A model generated the notes under the pieces. It worked only from the letters and a program-made list of their open reading frames with translations. It was not told the origin of the DNA and ran no database searches. A stretch of 64,000 nt of DNA, from positions 314,001-378,000 of the forward strand of contig NC_013501.1 in the NCBI RefSeq assembly GCF_000024845.1, read 5' to 3'. How positions within the stretch are numbered: the stretch's first letter is position 1; each line of letters begins with the position of its first letter. Shown piece after piece: positions 1 to 8,220 of the stretch. Origin of the DNA: Rhodothermus marinus DSM 4252 (lineage in GTDB: Bacteria > Bacteroidota > Rhodothermia > Rhodothermales > Rhodothermaceae). The translations under genes were made by a program, and so were the position numbers.

Positions 1-768
1 GCGTTTCTGATCGACTTCGGACTGGAGGCGCCCGAGTTTGCCCGCCTGCTTGACGAACGACGCAATCGCTACCCGGTGGCCGTGCAGTACGCCATGCAGA
101 ACCTGATCGACTCGCACGACACGGATCGGCTGGCGTCGATGATCGTCAACCGGGATCCGGCGGACGTGCACCGCGAACAGTTCGGCTACGATCGGGATAA
201 CTCGCCGCGCCACAACCCGGATTACGACGTGCAGGCGCCCGACGCCACCGACCGGGCCATTCAGCGCCTGGTGGCGCTTTTCCAGATGACCTACGTGGGC
301 GCGCCGATGATCTACTACGGCACGGAGGCGGGCATGTGGGGCGCCGACGACCCGGACGATCGCAAGCCCATGGTCTGGCCCGAGCTGACCTACGCCGACG
401 AGGCATCCGATCCGCTGGGGCGGCCGCGCCGGCCCGATCCGGTGCGCTTCGACAGCACGCTCTTTCGCTTCTACCGGCAGGCAATCGCCCTGCGGAAGCA
501 ATCGGCCGCGCTGCGTCGCGGCACGTTCGAGGTGCTGATGGCCGACGGCGGGCTGTTCGTGTTCCGGCGGGCACTCGCGGACGAACAGGTGCTGGTGGCG
601 CTCAACCGTGAGGAAAACGCACGGGAGGTGGCCCTGTCGTTGCCTGAAGCGGACCGTTTCCGGGTGCGTCTGGCAACGGTGTCCGAAGGCTATGCCGTCA
701 CCGCCACAGCCGATACGCTTCGCCTGACGCTACCCTCGCTGAGCGGTCTTGTGCTGGTCGGGCAGTGA
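1..768 (+). CDS. alpha-amylase family glycosidase, C-terminal part (5' end outside window)
   Basis: The reading frame is open from base 1 to the stop at 766-768, so only the last 255 codons are present. The segment carries the last conserved region of GH13 enzymes (DSHDTDR, holding the HD pair that stabilises the transition state). It then has GAPMIYYGTEAGMWG and DDRKPMVWP, wording typical of neopullulanase/cyclomaltodextrinase-type enzymes. About 90 residues at the end form the small beta-sandwich domain C. The enzyme should hydrolyse alpha-1,4 glucans or cyclodextrins. Whether it is secreted cannot be judged without the N-terminus. The exact substrate is an inference from motif style. Confidence 0.85.
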   Translation, partial: AFLIDFGLEAPEFARLLDERRNRYPVAVQYAMQNLIDSHDTDRLASMIVNRDPADVHREQFGYDRDNSPRHNPDYDVQAPDATDRAIQRLVALFQMTYVGAPMIYYGTEAGMWGADDPDDRKPMVWPELTYADEASDPLGRPRRPDPVRFDSTLFRFYRQAIALRKQSAALRRGTFEVLMADGGLFVFRRALADEQVLVALNREENAREVALSLPEADRFRVRLATVSEGYAVTATADTLRLTLPSLSGLVLVGQ

Positions 769-825
769 GGAAGAACGGCAATCCTTTGCGCTAAATACTG
801 GATAGAATAAAGCACAAAATCCTGT

Positions 826-1278
826 TTACCTGAGAAAGGCAAACAGGAGGGCAACGAGTGTTCCGATCTGTCCCACCCAGAAGATAAACATCCACCGGAT
901 CAGGTCGGCGCGTGTTGCGGCCATCTGTGTACTCAACCTCGTCTCCAGACGAGCGACTTCTTCGGTGAGGCGACGGTCCAGGCAAGCTACCTCCTCTGTG
1001 AGTCGGCTATCCAGTTTGGCAATTTCCTCGGTGATCCGGTTGTCCAGCTTGGCCACCTCCTCCGTGATTCGATAATCCAGACGCTTTTCCGTCTCGGCCA
1101 TCTGCACCTCCAGCCGCTTACCTTCCTCCGTCACCCGCCGCTCGAAGCGTTCCTCCAGAATACCCAGCAGGTTGTTGCGCTCGTGATGGGCCGCTTCGTT
1201 CAAAAGCGCGATGAGCGCCTCGACGCCATCGTCGCCGAGTTTTTCGCGGAGCACTTTAGGAACGGTCAGAATGGCCAT
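826..1278 (-). CDS. coiled-coil protein with C-terminal membrane anchor (DUF1640/CCDC90-like)
   Basis: A 150-residue protein. Residues 1-45 form a small globular part starting MAILTVPKVL. From about residue 65 to 115 there are at least four near-identical 11-residue repeats of the type RLTEEVAKLDN, a hendecad coiled-coil pattern. One hydrophobic segment near residues 127-148 (WMFIFWVGQIGTLVALLFAF) ends the protein, so it is probably tail-anchored with the coil in the cytoplasm. The architecture resembles DUF1640/CCDC90 proteins. It lies 61 bases downstream of the SpoIIE phosphatase on the same strand and may be co-transcribed. The function is unknown. Confidence 0.7.
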   Translation of the reverse strand: MAILTVPKVLREKLGDDGVEALIALLNEAAHHERNNLLGILEERFERRVTEEGKRLEVQMAETEKRLDYRITEEVAKLDNRITEEIAKLDSRLTEEVACLDRRLTEEVARLETRLSTQMAATRADLIRWMFIFWVGQIGTLVALLFAFLR

Positions 1279-1339
1279 GGCACCTGGCGATCAGCAGCTA
1301 CTTTTGCAGAAATTGTGATGTTGTGATAAAGGTTCCGGC

Positions 1340-3058
1340 TCAGGAAGGTAGCACTTTCAGAACGACCAGGGTGAAGTCGTCGTCGCTGTTGGCCGGGCGA
1401 CCGGTGAACTGCTCGACGGCCTGGCGTACGGCCTCGACGATGGCCCGGGCCGAGGCGTGGCGGTGGGCCTGCAGGCAGGCCAGCAGGCGGTCTTCGCCGA
1501 AGGGTTCGTCGCCGGGTCCCATCGCTTCGGTGACGCCGTCGGTGAACAGCACGAGCAGGTCGCCCGGCGCAAGGGAGAGGCGTTCGGCTTCGTAGCGGGC
1601 GTCGGGAAGCACGCCCAGCAGCAGGCCGCCGCGGCTCAGCCGCTCCGCCCGGCCGGACGCGCGGAGCAGCATCGGCGGATTGTGGCCGGCGTTCACGTAG
1701 GCAAGCTGACGGGTGGAGGGGGTGTAGCGTGCCTGGAAAAACGTGATGAAGCGGTCGGCCTCGGTGTTTTCGCAGACGACGCGGTTGATCTGAGACGTGC
1801 TCCGTTCCAGCGTGCTTTCGAGCGGCACGAGCACGTGCAGGCAGGCCTGCAGGTTGGCCATGAGCAGGGCGGCGGCCATGCCTTTGCCGGCCACGTCGGC
1901 GATGGCCAGGCGCAGACTCCCGTCGGGTTCGCGCAGTACATCATAATAATCGCCGCCCACCTCCTGGCTGGGCAGGGCACAGGCGGCCAGCTCCACGCCC
2001 GGCACTTCGGGCAGGCGCCGGGGCAGCAGGCGCTGCTGGATCTGGCGGGCCTGCTGCAGCTCACGCTCCAGGTGCTGGCGTTCGATCTGGGCTTCGATCA
2101 GAAACGTGTTGCGGATGGCCGAGGCGGCCAGCGTGCCCAGCGCGTAGAGAAACTCCAGTTCGCCCGGACCGTAGGGCGCGCCGTTGATGCGTCGGCCCAG
2201 GCCCAGCACGGCCTGGGTGACCCCCTGTTGCCGGATGGGCAGCACCAGGTAGAGTTGAAAGGCCCGCAGCCAGTCCCAGGCAGGGGGCGCTTCTTCCAGC
2301 AACAGCGGCTGTTCGAGGCGGCCCAGTTGTTCGATCCGTTCTGGCGGCAGCGTGGAGGGCAGTCCGCGGCTGGCAAGCACCTCGAACGTGGCGTTTCCGT
2401 CGGCGGCCTCAATGCGGACCAGCAACAGATAGCGATTGATGAGGAGCTGGCCCATCAGCGCCAGCGAGAGCAGATGCGCCAGCCGGTTTCGATCGATCGT
2501 CGCATTGAATTCCTGTGCCAGCTCGAACAGCGTGTCGAGTTGCTGCAGGCGCAGATCCAGGTCCCGGTTGGCCTGTTGTAGTTCCTCGATAAGCAGCGCA
2601 TTGTGCAGCGCGGCGGCCGACAGCGTGGCCAGCGCCTGCACGAACTCCAGTTCGCGTTTCGAAAAAGGCTGGCCCGTGGCCTTACGGCCCAGCACCAGCA
2701 GACCCAGCAGCCGATGGCGAAACATCAGGGGCACCAGCAGGCAGAGTCCCCGGGCGCGGAGCGCTTCGGGCACCTCCGCGTCGTGCAGCAGGCGGTCCGT
2801 ATCCGGTAGCGGCAGCGCCAGCTCGGTGCCCGGCGCCAGGTCGATCGGTCCCCGGGCGTCGGCCACCCGGAAGCGTTGCATCAGCGGGTCGAACAGCAGC
2901 ACGGCACCGCGTGTGACCAGCAGCTTGCTCAGCGTCGAGAGCAGCAGGTTGCGCACGACGGCCGCCCGGTCGTCCGAAGTGCTCAGCAGGCGGCTCGCTT
3001 CGTAGAGCGCCCGCAGGTCGAAGCGGTCGGTCGGTCTGACGGTAGGGGCGTCGCTCAT
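1340..3058 (-). CDS. GAF domain PP2C-type (SpoIIE) protein phosphatase
   Basis: A 572-residue cytoplasmic regulator. Two GAF-like sensor domains lie at about residues 20-160 and 185-325. A coiled linker (QIERQHLERELQQARQIQQR) leads into a SpoIIE/RsbU-type PP2C domain at about 350-570. Metal-binding landmarks are VGGDYYD, IADVAGKGMAAALLMA, NAGHNPP, LFTDGVTEA and the terminal DDFTLVVLK. In other bacteria such proteins dephosphorylate anti-sigma-factor antagonists in partner-switching pathways. No partner kinase or STAS protein is visible in this window. Its start codon overlaps the stop of the upstream phosphoesterase by four bases (ATGA), so the two are translationally coupled. Confidence 0.93.
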   Translation of the reverse strand: MSDAPTVRPTDRFDLRALYEASRLLSTSDDRAAVVRNLLLSTLSKLLVTRGAVLLFDPLMQRFRVADARGPIDLAPGTELALPLPDTDRLLHDAEVPEALRARGLCLLVPLMFRHRLLGLLVLGRKATGQPFSKRELEFVQALATLSAAALHNALLIEELQQANRDLDLRLQQLDTLFELAQEFNATIDRNRLAHLLSLALMGQLLINRYLLLVRIEAADGNATFEVLASRGLPSTLPPERIEQLGRLEQPLLLEEAPPAWDWLRAFQLYLVLPIRQQGVTQAVLGLGRRINGAPYGPGELEFLYALGTLAASAIRNTFLIEAQIERQHLERELQQARQIQQRLLPRRLPEVPGVELAACALPSQEVGGDYYDVLREPDGSLRLAIADVAGKGMAAALLMANLQACLHVLVPLESTLERSTSQINRVVCENTEADRFITFFQARYTPSTRQLAYVNAGHNPPMLLRASGRAERLSRGGLLLGVLPDARYEAERLSLAPGDLLVLFTDGVTEAMGPGDEPFGEDRLLACLQAHRHASARAIVEAVRQAVEQFTGRPANSDDDFTLVVLKVLPS

Positions 3059-3567
3059 GGTGCCGACGCTTCGGGGATTTCATCCAGATGCACGACTTCG
3101 GCCTGGCGCGCGCGGCCGTCGGCCAGGTGCAGCCGCACGCAGGTTTTGACGCGGTGGAACCCTTCGCGCCCGGCCGCGCCCGGATTCAGGTAGAGCATAC
3201 CGCCCAGCGAGGGGACGCGCTCAATGCGCAGGATGTGGCTGTGGCCGCAGATGAACACGTCCGGCCGCTCCTGACGCAGACGGGCGGCGATGCCCGGCGC
3301 CCAGCGCCCGGGACGCCCGCCGATATGCGTCATCCAGATACGCAGGCCCTCCAGCGTCAGCCAGAGGTCCACCGGAAGACGCCGGCGCAGCTCAGGACCG
3401 TCGATGTTGCCGTAGACGGCGTGGACGGGCGCCAGCGCTTCGAGTCGCTCGAGCACCTCCGGAGAGCCCACATCGCCGGCGTGCAGAATCAGGTCGACGC
3501 CCGCGAACGCCTCGGGCAGCGCCGGATGAAAAAAGCCGTGCGTGTCGGAGAGAATGCCGAGGATCAT
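3055..3567 (-). CDS. YfcE/MJ0936 family metallophosphoesterase
   Basis: A 170-residue calcineurin-fold phosphodiesterase. All metal-ligand motifs are present: SDTHG, HAGDVGS, YGNIDG, THIGG and GHSH, followed by NPGAAG. I chose the ATG giving MILGILSDTHG, where the family normally begins. The frame stays open upstream to 3654 but adds residues unlike the family. The substrate is not predictable; relatives cleave bis-p-nitrophenyl phosphate and some cyclic nucleotides. The stop overlaps the start of the SpoIIE phosphatase, which places it first in a two- or three-gene operon. Confidence 0.88.
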   Translation of the reverse strand: MILGILSDTHGFFHPALPEAFAGVDLILHAGDVGSPEVLERLEALAPVHAVYGNIDGPELRRRLPVDLWLTLEGLRIWMTHIGGRPGRWAPGIAARLRQERPDVFICGHSHILRIERVPSLGGMLYLNPGAAGREGFHRVKTCVRLHLADGRARQAEVVHLDEIPEASAP

Positions 3568-3650
3568 CGCGCCGCGTGGTGTAGGCTTGCGAAAAAGATA
3601 CGACGCCATTATTGTCGAAAGCGCACCGGGTTCAATGCGCCGAGAGGCGG

Positions 3651-4643
3651 TCAACGCAACGTCAGGCGCAGGCCTGCCTGCACACGCGGCGCGGCTTCTT
3701 CGGTTTCCGAAGACCAGAACAGCAGCGGAAGCCCCACGAAAGGCGAAAGCTGATAGGAGGGCCGGTTGTATTCCAGGCCTCCCTGTGCCCAGACGATGCC
3801 GCCGTTGTAGGTGCGTTCCCAGACGGTCGCTTCCTCGGCGCCACGCTTGCCGGCCCCTTCCGTTACGGTGCGCGTCTCGCGGGCCGACTCCATCAGGTTG
3901 TAGTAGCGGGCCGTGCCGGTCAGGCCCACGAAGACGTTGCTGCGGGCCGGGTTGAGCAGCAACGCGTAGCTCATCAGCAGGTGCAACTCCCAGCCGAAAG
4001 CCTGCTGGTAGGTGATTTCGAAGCGCGGCGGAGGGTCGGCGGCAATCAGTGCGGCGTTCGGCTGCGCTTCGGCCTCTTCCAGTGGCGTCCAGCGCTCGTA
4101 GCCGGTGCGGACGCGGCGCAGGCCGATGGCGTAGTTGGCCACCACGAACGGCGAAAGCAGCGACGAGGTGAGCAGCGCCACATCGATCTGTGGAAAGCCC
4201 AGCATGCCGTCTACCGACGGATCGACGGCCAGCCGAAACGCATAGCTGTCGTTTTCCGAAGCCTGATAGAACTTGAGCAGGATCCAGTCGACGGCCAGCG
4301 TGCGCCCTGTGGTGCTGCCGCTGGCGTTGAGCACGGCGCCCAGATCGAGCCGGTCGCCCAGCGCATAGTTCAGGTGAAAGCGCAACCCCAGCGGCAGACC
4401 GAACAGGCCGCTGCTGGCCGGACCGCTTTCCTGATTGAGCGTGCGGGCGCAGCAGAACAGCTCGGTTCCCACGGCATAGCCGTCGAAGAAACTACGGCGG
4501 GCCGTTTCGCTCTGATACAGCCCGTCGTTGAGCTGGGCGGGCGCCTGCGCTGCGGCCGGGTCGCTCAGACCGGTGCCTAGCAGCAGCAGCATGCTGCCCG
4601 TACGGGCAAGCCGACGCAGCGCCTGAAATCCAGCGCCTCGCAT
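3651..4643 (-). CDS. probable outer-membrane beta-barrel protein, unknown function
   Basis: A 330-residue protein from the start MRGAGFQALRR, followed by a signal-peptide core (SMLLLLGTGLSD) and a cleavage region PAAAQAP. The mature part alternates hydrophobic and polar residues with many aromatic ends. It contains phrases such as YALGDRLDLGAVLNASG and terminates LRLTLR, typical of barrel strands. The frame is open upstream to 4721, but those residues precede the signal peptide and are unlikely to be translated. I do not recognise the family. It is on the same strand as the phosphoesterase, 83 bases upstream of it. Confidence 0.6.
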   Translation of the reverse strand: MRGAGFQALRRLARTGSMLLLLGTGLSDPAAAQAPAQLNDGLYQSETARRSFFDGYAVGTELFCCARTLNQESGPASSGLFGLPLGLRFHLNYALGDRLDLGAVLNASGSTTGRTLAVDWILLKFYQASENDSYAFRLAVDPSVDGMLGFPQIDVALLTSSLLSPFVVANYAIGLRRVRTGYERWTPLEEAEAQPNAALIAADPPPRFEITYQQAFGWELHLLMSYALLLNPARSNVFVGLTGTARYYNLMESARETRTVTEGAGKRGAEEATVWERTYNGGIVWAQGGLEYNRPSYQLSPFVGLPLLFWSSETEEAAPRVQAGLRLTLR

Positions 4644-4734
4644 GGTGGGGGATGGCTGGTGAAGGCAAAAGGGTACGGGATCGGACCGTACCCGCAACCA
4701 CAATTTACAAATTATCTGCAAAAAGTCCAGCCCC

Positions 4735-5418
4735 TTAGAGCGTCAGGCTTTCGCCCGGCTTCATGACCTGCACTTTGAAGCCCTCCTGCTCCAGACGTTT
4801 GCGGCACTGCTCGATGTCGATCTGAATGGGCGGGAACGTGTTGTAGTGAATTGGAATGATCAGGCCGGGCTTGAGCATCTTGGCGGCCCGGACGGCCCCC
4901 TCGACGCCCATCGTGAACAGATCACCCACCGGCATGAGCGCCACGTCGATGTTGTAATCCTCACCGTACCAGGCCATCTCGGCGAAGGGGCAGGTGTCGC
5001 CCAGATCGTAGATCACCTTGCCTTCGATCTCAAGGATATAGCCGTTCGGGTTGCCGCCATAGGTGCCGTCCGGGAAGGACGACGAGTGCCGGGCGTAGGT
5101 CTGCGTCACGCGGCCCCACGGGAATTGCCAGGAGCCGCCGGTGTTCATGGGGTGGACGTTGCTGTGCCCGTGCTTCTGGGCATACTGAGTGATCTCGAAG
5201 TTGGCGATCAGCAGCGCGTTGGTGCGGCGGGCGATGGCCAGCGTGTCGCCCCAGTGATCGCCGTGCGCATGCGTGAGCAGAATCACATCCGGCCGCAACT
5301 GGTCGGCCGTCACGACGCCCTGCGTGTGCGGATTGCCCGTGATGAAGGGGTCGAAAAGCAGCGTCGTGCCGTTCGTCTCGATCTGGAAGGCCGAATGTCC
5401 GAAATACGTGAGCTTCAT
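4735..5418 (-). CDS. metal-dependent hydrolase of the UlaG/YtkL-like beta-lactamase fold
   Basis: A 227-residue metallo-beta-lactamase-fold hydrolase. It starts MKLTYFGHSAFQIE and carries the zinc motif LTHAHGDHWGD (HxHxDH). Further metal ligands lie in YDLGDTCPFAEM and the late IPIHYNTFP. Length and motif order match the UPF0173 (YtkL-like) group. A purine-rich AGAGGAT lies just upstream of the ATG as a ribosome site. The natural substrate is unknown for this group. It appears to be transcribed alone. Confidence 0.88.
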   Translation of the reverse strand: MKLTYFGHSAFQIETNGTTLLFDPFITGNPHTQGVVTADQLRPDVILLTHAHGDHWGDTLAIARRTNALLIANFEITQYAQKHGHSNVHPMNTGGSWQFPWGRVTQTYARHSSSFPDGTYGGNPNGYILEIEGKVIYDLGDTCPFAEMAWYGEDYNIDVALMPVGDLFTMGVEGAVRAAKMLKPGLIIPIHYNTFPPIQIDIEQCRKRLEQEGFKVQVMKPGESLTL

Positions 5419-5472
5419 GGCGATCCTCTGGTTTGCGTTAAGACCGGATCCATCCTCTCTAATAAACGAGAA

Positions 5473-5492
5473 GACTGGGTCTTTTGCCAGTC
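5473..5492 (-). terminator. weak hairpin downstream of the toxin pseudogene
   Basis: A six-base-pair stem (GACTGG/CCAGTC) with an eight-base loop, followed on the minus strand by a short T-rich stretch. It may terminate the DUF433-DUF5615 transcript or may be chance. Confidence 0.25.
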
Positions 5493-5536
5493 CGAGCGGC
5501 CGAGGCGCCTGTTACGATCCGGCTACGAGGGGTTGA

Positions 5537-5897
5537 TTATTCGGGAAGTTTGCGAAAGCGAACACGTTCAGGCTGCAAAACGATAAAGGCCCCGGCCAGT
5601 TGATTCTCGTACCGCTGAATTAGCGAGAGAAGCGCCGGGCACAGGTCGGCTCGACGGGAGGCGGGAAAGCGCACCAGCACAACGCCTGTTTGCGTCTGTC
5701 GCTGCGCATAAACCAGACGTCCAAAATCTTTATCTCGTGATAACGATGCGTTTTTCCCGCCAGGCGTATTCAGCTACTTTCTGGTCTTCAGCGCCGCGTA
5801 ATGACTCCGCAACCGCCAGTACATCGTGGCCAGCTTTCCGAAGCGCTTGAACAACTATGTAGTCGCAACTTTCGTCAACCAGGAAACGCAGTGGCAT
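5537..5897 (-). pseudogene. DUF5615 PIN-like toxin, frameshifted
   Basis: Reading from ATG at 5897 gives MPLRFLVDESCDYIVVQALR, the usual start of DUF5615 (Mut7-C/PIN-like) toxins. It continues through VAYSL-type wording (AVAESLRGAEDQ) to KRIVITR and then hits TAA at 5732-5730. Shifting frame there immediately yields DKDFGRLVYAQRQTQTGVV, the conserved continuation, and runs to a stop at 5539-5537. Family members usually read ITxDKDFG, so two bases appear to be missing near 5732-5738, or one is extra. The 361-base span is not a multiple of three. The gene begins three bases after the DUF433 antitoxin stop. Either the toxin is inactive or there is a sequencing error. Confidence 0.8.
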
Positions 5898-5900
5898 GAA

Positions 5901-6137
5901 TTAAAGCGTTAAGGACTCTTCGTTGGCCAATAGGGCGGCAGCGAAAGCCAGGGCAGCCCGAATGTCCTCACGCGTCAGGTGGGGGTAAGCTTCCAGGAGC
6001 ATTTCTTCGGTGGCACCTTCGCTTAATTTGCGAAGAATGAGTTCTACGGGAATGCGTGTGCCGCGAATGACCGGCTTCCCGAGCATGATGCGCGGATTGA
6101 CCTCAATACGCGTCCACAGGACCTCTGGCTTTTCCAT
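5901..6137 (-). CDS. DUF433 domain antitoxin-like protein
   Basis: A 78-residue protein with the DUF433 signature: RIEVNPRIMLGKPVIRGTRI, then VELILRKLSEGATEEMLLEAYPHL and LTREDIRAALAFA. The fold is a small helix-turn-helix-like domain. DUF433 proteins commonly sit upstream of DUF5615 PIN-like toxins as VapB-type antitoxins, and that is the arrangement here. It probably binds its own promoter and the toxin. Because the toxin gene is frameshifted, it may now be an orphan antitoxin. Confidence 0.85.
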   Translation of the reverse strand: MEKPEVLWTRIEVNPRIMLGKPVIRGTRIPVELILRKLSEGATEEMLLEAYPHLTREDIRAALAFAAALLANEESLTL

Positions 6138-6224
6138 AGGTTATGCAGGCAAGATGTCAATGCTCAGCCTGAATTACGCATAAAAGGCACGGAGGATCAC
6201 CACATGTTTTGAGGCAACAGATGA

Positions 6225-8216
6225 TTACGTACGCGCGACGCGATAGAGCCAGTACACGAAGCCGAGGAAAACGAGCACGCCCAGCGCGTGGGCCACGGAG
6301 GCGAAGCTGTCGGGCACCAGGCGCAGCACGTCGGTGCTCTGGGCCAGCGCGAACGGAATGGCCAGCAGAATGCCCACGAGCGCCTCGCCGGTAATCAGCC
6401 CGGAGGCGAACAGCAGTCCGCGCGACGACTCCTGGCGCCCGCCGAGCGCTCGTCCGGCCGCATACGAGACGAGTCCACCTAAGAAGATCGGCACCGACAG
6501 CTCCAGCGGCAGGTAGATGCCCACGGCCACGGCCAGCACGGGCATCCGGAAGCTGCTGCCGCGTGCTTTCAGCACCTGATCGGCCACGATGATGGCGACG
6601 GCGATCAACGCGCCGATCCCGATGATCGTCCAGTCCAGGCTCCGGGCAAAGACGCCCTGCGCCACCGATTGCATGAGGCTGGCCTGAGGTGCCGCGAGCA
6701 TCTGAGAGGGATCCATGCCCTCACGCGGAAAGACGCCGCCGAGCCCGTAGGCATTGAAAAGCAGCTCCAGCACGGGCGCCAGCACGAGCGCACCGGTCAG
6801 CACGCCCACCATCTGCATGATCTGCTGTTTGTAGGGCGTGGCGCCCACCAGGTGGCCGGTTTTGAGGTCCTGCATGTTGTCGCCGGCGATGGCCGCTGCG
6901 CAGCAGACCACCGCGCCGATCAGGATGGCGGTGGCGGCGGCCGCCGTGGCCCGTTCGGCGTTCACCTGCAGGTCGATCTGGCTGCCCAGCAGCACCAGCA
7001 ACAGCAGCGAGGCCGTCAGGATCGTGGCAATCGTGACGCCGGAGATCGGGTTGTTCGACGAGCCCACCAGACCGGCCATGTAGCCGGCCACCGACGAAAA
7101 CAGAAAGCCGGCCACGAGCGCAAACAGGACGCCGAAGGCGATGGTCGCCGCGTAGGTGCCGTCCGAGGCGCCCAGGTGCGGTTGATCGATCACGTGCAGG
7201 AAGACGAACACCAGCGGCAGCGCCATGGCCAGCGTGCCGGCCAGCACGAAATGAATGGGCGTGTCGCGTTCGGTGCGGGGGATGGCCACCTGATGCCCCT
7301 GGCGGGCTTCCCGGACGGCCTGCCACGACGCCCGCACGCCGTCGCGGATCGGACGGATCAGCGACAGCAGCGCCCACAGACCCCCGACCGCCATGGCACC
7401 CACGCCCAGGTAGCGAATCTTGGTACTCCAGATCTGCAGGGCGGCCTCGTAGCCTTCGACGCCCTCGGGCAGGCCGTGCAGCGCCGTGTAGATGGGAATC
7501 CCGAACAGCCACGAGATCAGTCCGCCCGCGAAGACCAGCGTCGCGATGCGTAGCCCCACGATGTAGCCCACGCCCAGCAGCGCCACGCCCAGCTCGCTCC
7601 CGAAGCCGAACAGCGCGCGGCCCACCTGCACGGCGCCGTCCACCGTGCCGGCCAGCACCCGGAAGCCCGTCTGGGCCAGCTTGACCAGGCCGCCGGCAAC
7701 GGCCGCCACGGCAATGTCGCGCACGCCCCGCCCGCCTTCGTCGCCCGCAATGAGCACCTCGGCCGTGGCGATGCCTTCGGGAAAGCGCAGGCCTCCTTCG
7801 ATGATGAGCGCCCGTCGCAGCGGGATCGTGAACAACACGCCCAGCACGCCGCCGGCCGCCGCCACGGCCAGTGTGTCGAGATACGGAAAGCCCTGCCAGT
7901 AGCCCAGCAGGATCAGCGCCGGCAGCGTGAAGATCACGCCGGCCGCCAGCGACTCGCCGGCCGAGGCGGCCGTCTGCACGATGTTGTTTTCCAGAATGTT
8001 CGCGCGCCGAAACAGCCGCAGCACGCCCATCGAGATGACGGCGGCCGGAATCGAGGCCGATACGGTCATGCCCACCTTGAGGCCCAGGTAGGCGTTCGCC
8101 GCGGCGAGCACGGCGGCCAGAATCACGCCCAGAATCAGCGCCTTGACGGTAATTTCCGGCAGCGATCGATCGGGCGGGATGTAGGGACCTGTCGAAACCG
8201 AAGCAGGACGTTCCAT
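6225..8216 (-). CDS. OPT family oligopeptide transporter
   Basis: A 663-residue integral membrane protein with about 14-16 hydrophobic segments spread over its length. The N-terminal LKVGMTVSASIPAAVISMGV, the LRFPEGIATAEVLIAG segment and the central SSNNPISGVTIATIL are characteristic of the prokaryotic OPT family. Members import small peptides or, in the YSL-like branch, metal chelates, using the proton gradient. The substrate here is unknown. The start ATG lies four bases from the stop of the LamG protein gene on the same strand, so the two are likely co-transcribed. Confidence 0.93.
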   Translation of the reverse strand: MERPASVSTGPYIPPDRSLPEITVKALILGVILAAVLAAANAYLGLKVGMTVSASIPAAVISMGVLRLFRRANILENNIVQTAASAGESLAAGVIFTLPALILLGYWQGFPYLDTLAVAAAGGVLGVLFTIPLRRALIIEGGLRFPEGIATAEVLIAGDEGGRGVRDIAVAAVAGGLVKLAQTGFRVLAGTVDGAVQVGRALFGFGSELGVALLGVGYIVGLRIATLVFAGGLISWLFGIPIYTALHGLPEGVEGYEAALQIWSTKIRYLGVGAMAVGGLWALLSLIRPIRDGVRASWQAVREARQGHQVAIPRTERDTPIHFVLAGTLAMALPLVFVFLHVIDQPHLGASDGTYAATIAFGVLFALVAGFLFSSVAGYMAGLVGSSNNPISGVTIATILTASLLLLVLLGSQIDLQVNAERATAAAATAILIGAVVCCAAAIAGDNMQDLKTGHLVGATPYKQQIMQMVGVLTGALVLAPVLELLFNAYGLGGVFPREGMDPSQMLAAPQASLMQSVAQGVFARSLDWTIIGIGALIAVAIIVADQVLKARGSSFRMPVLAVAVGIYLPLELSVPIFLGGLVSYAAGRALGGRQESSRGLLFASGLITGEALVGILLAIPFALAQSTDVLRLVPDSFASVAHALGVLVFLGFVYWLYRVART

Positions 8217-8220
8217 AGGC

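Noticed and set aside
1457-2581. Long open frame on the plus strand inside the SpoIIE phosphatase gene
   Set aside because: Antisense shadow caused by high G+C; composition is Gln/His/Arg-rich and no family motif appears.
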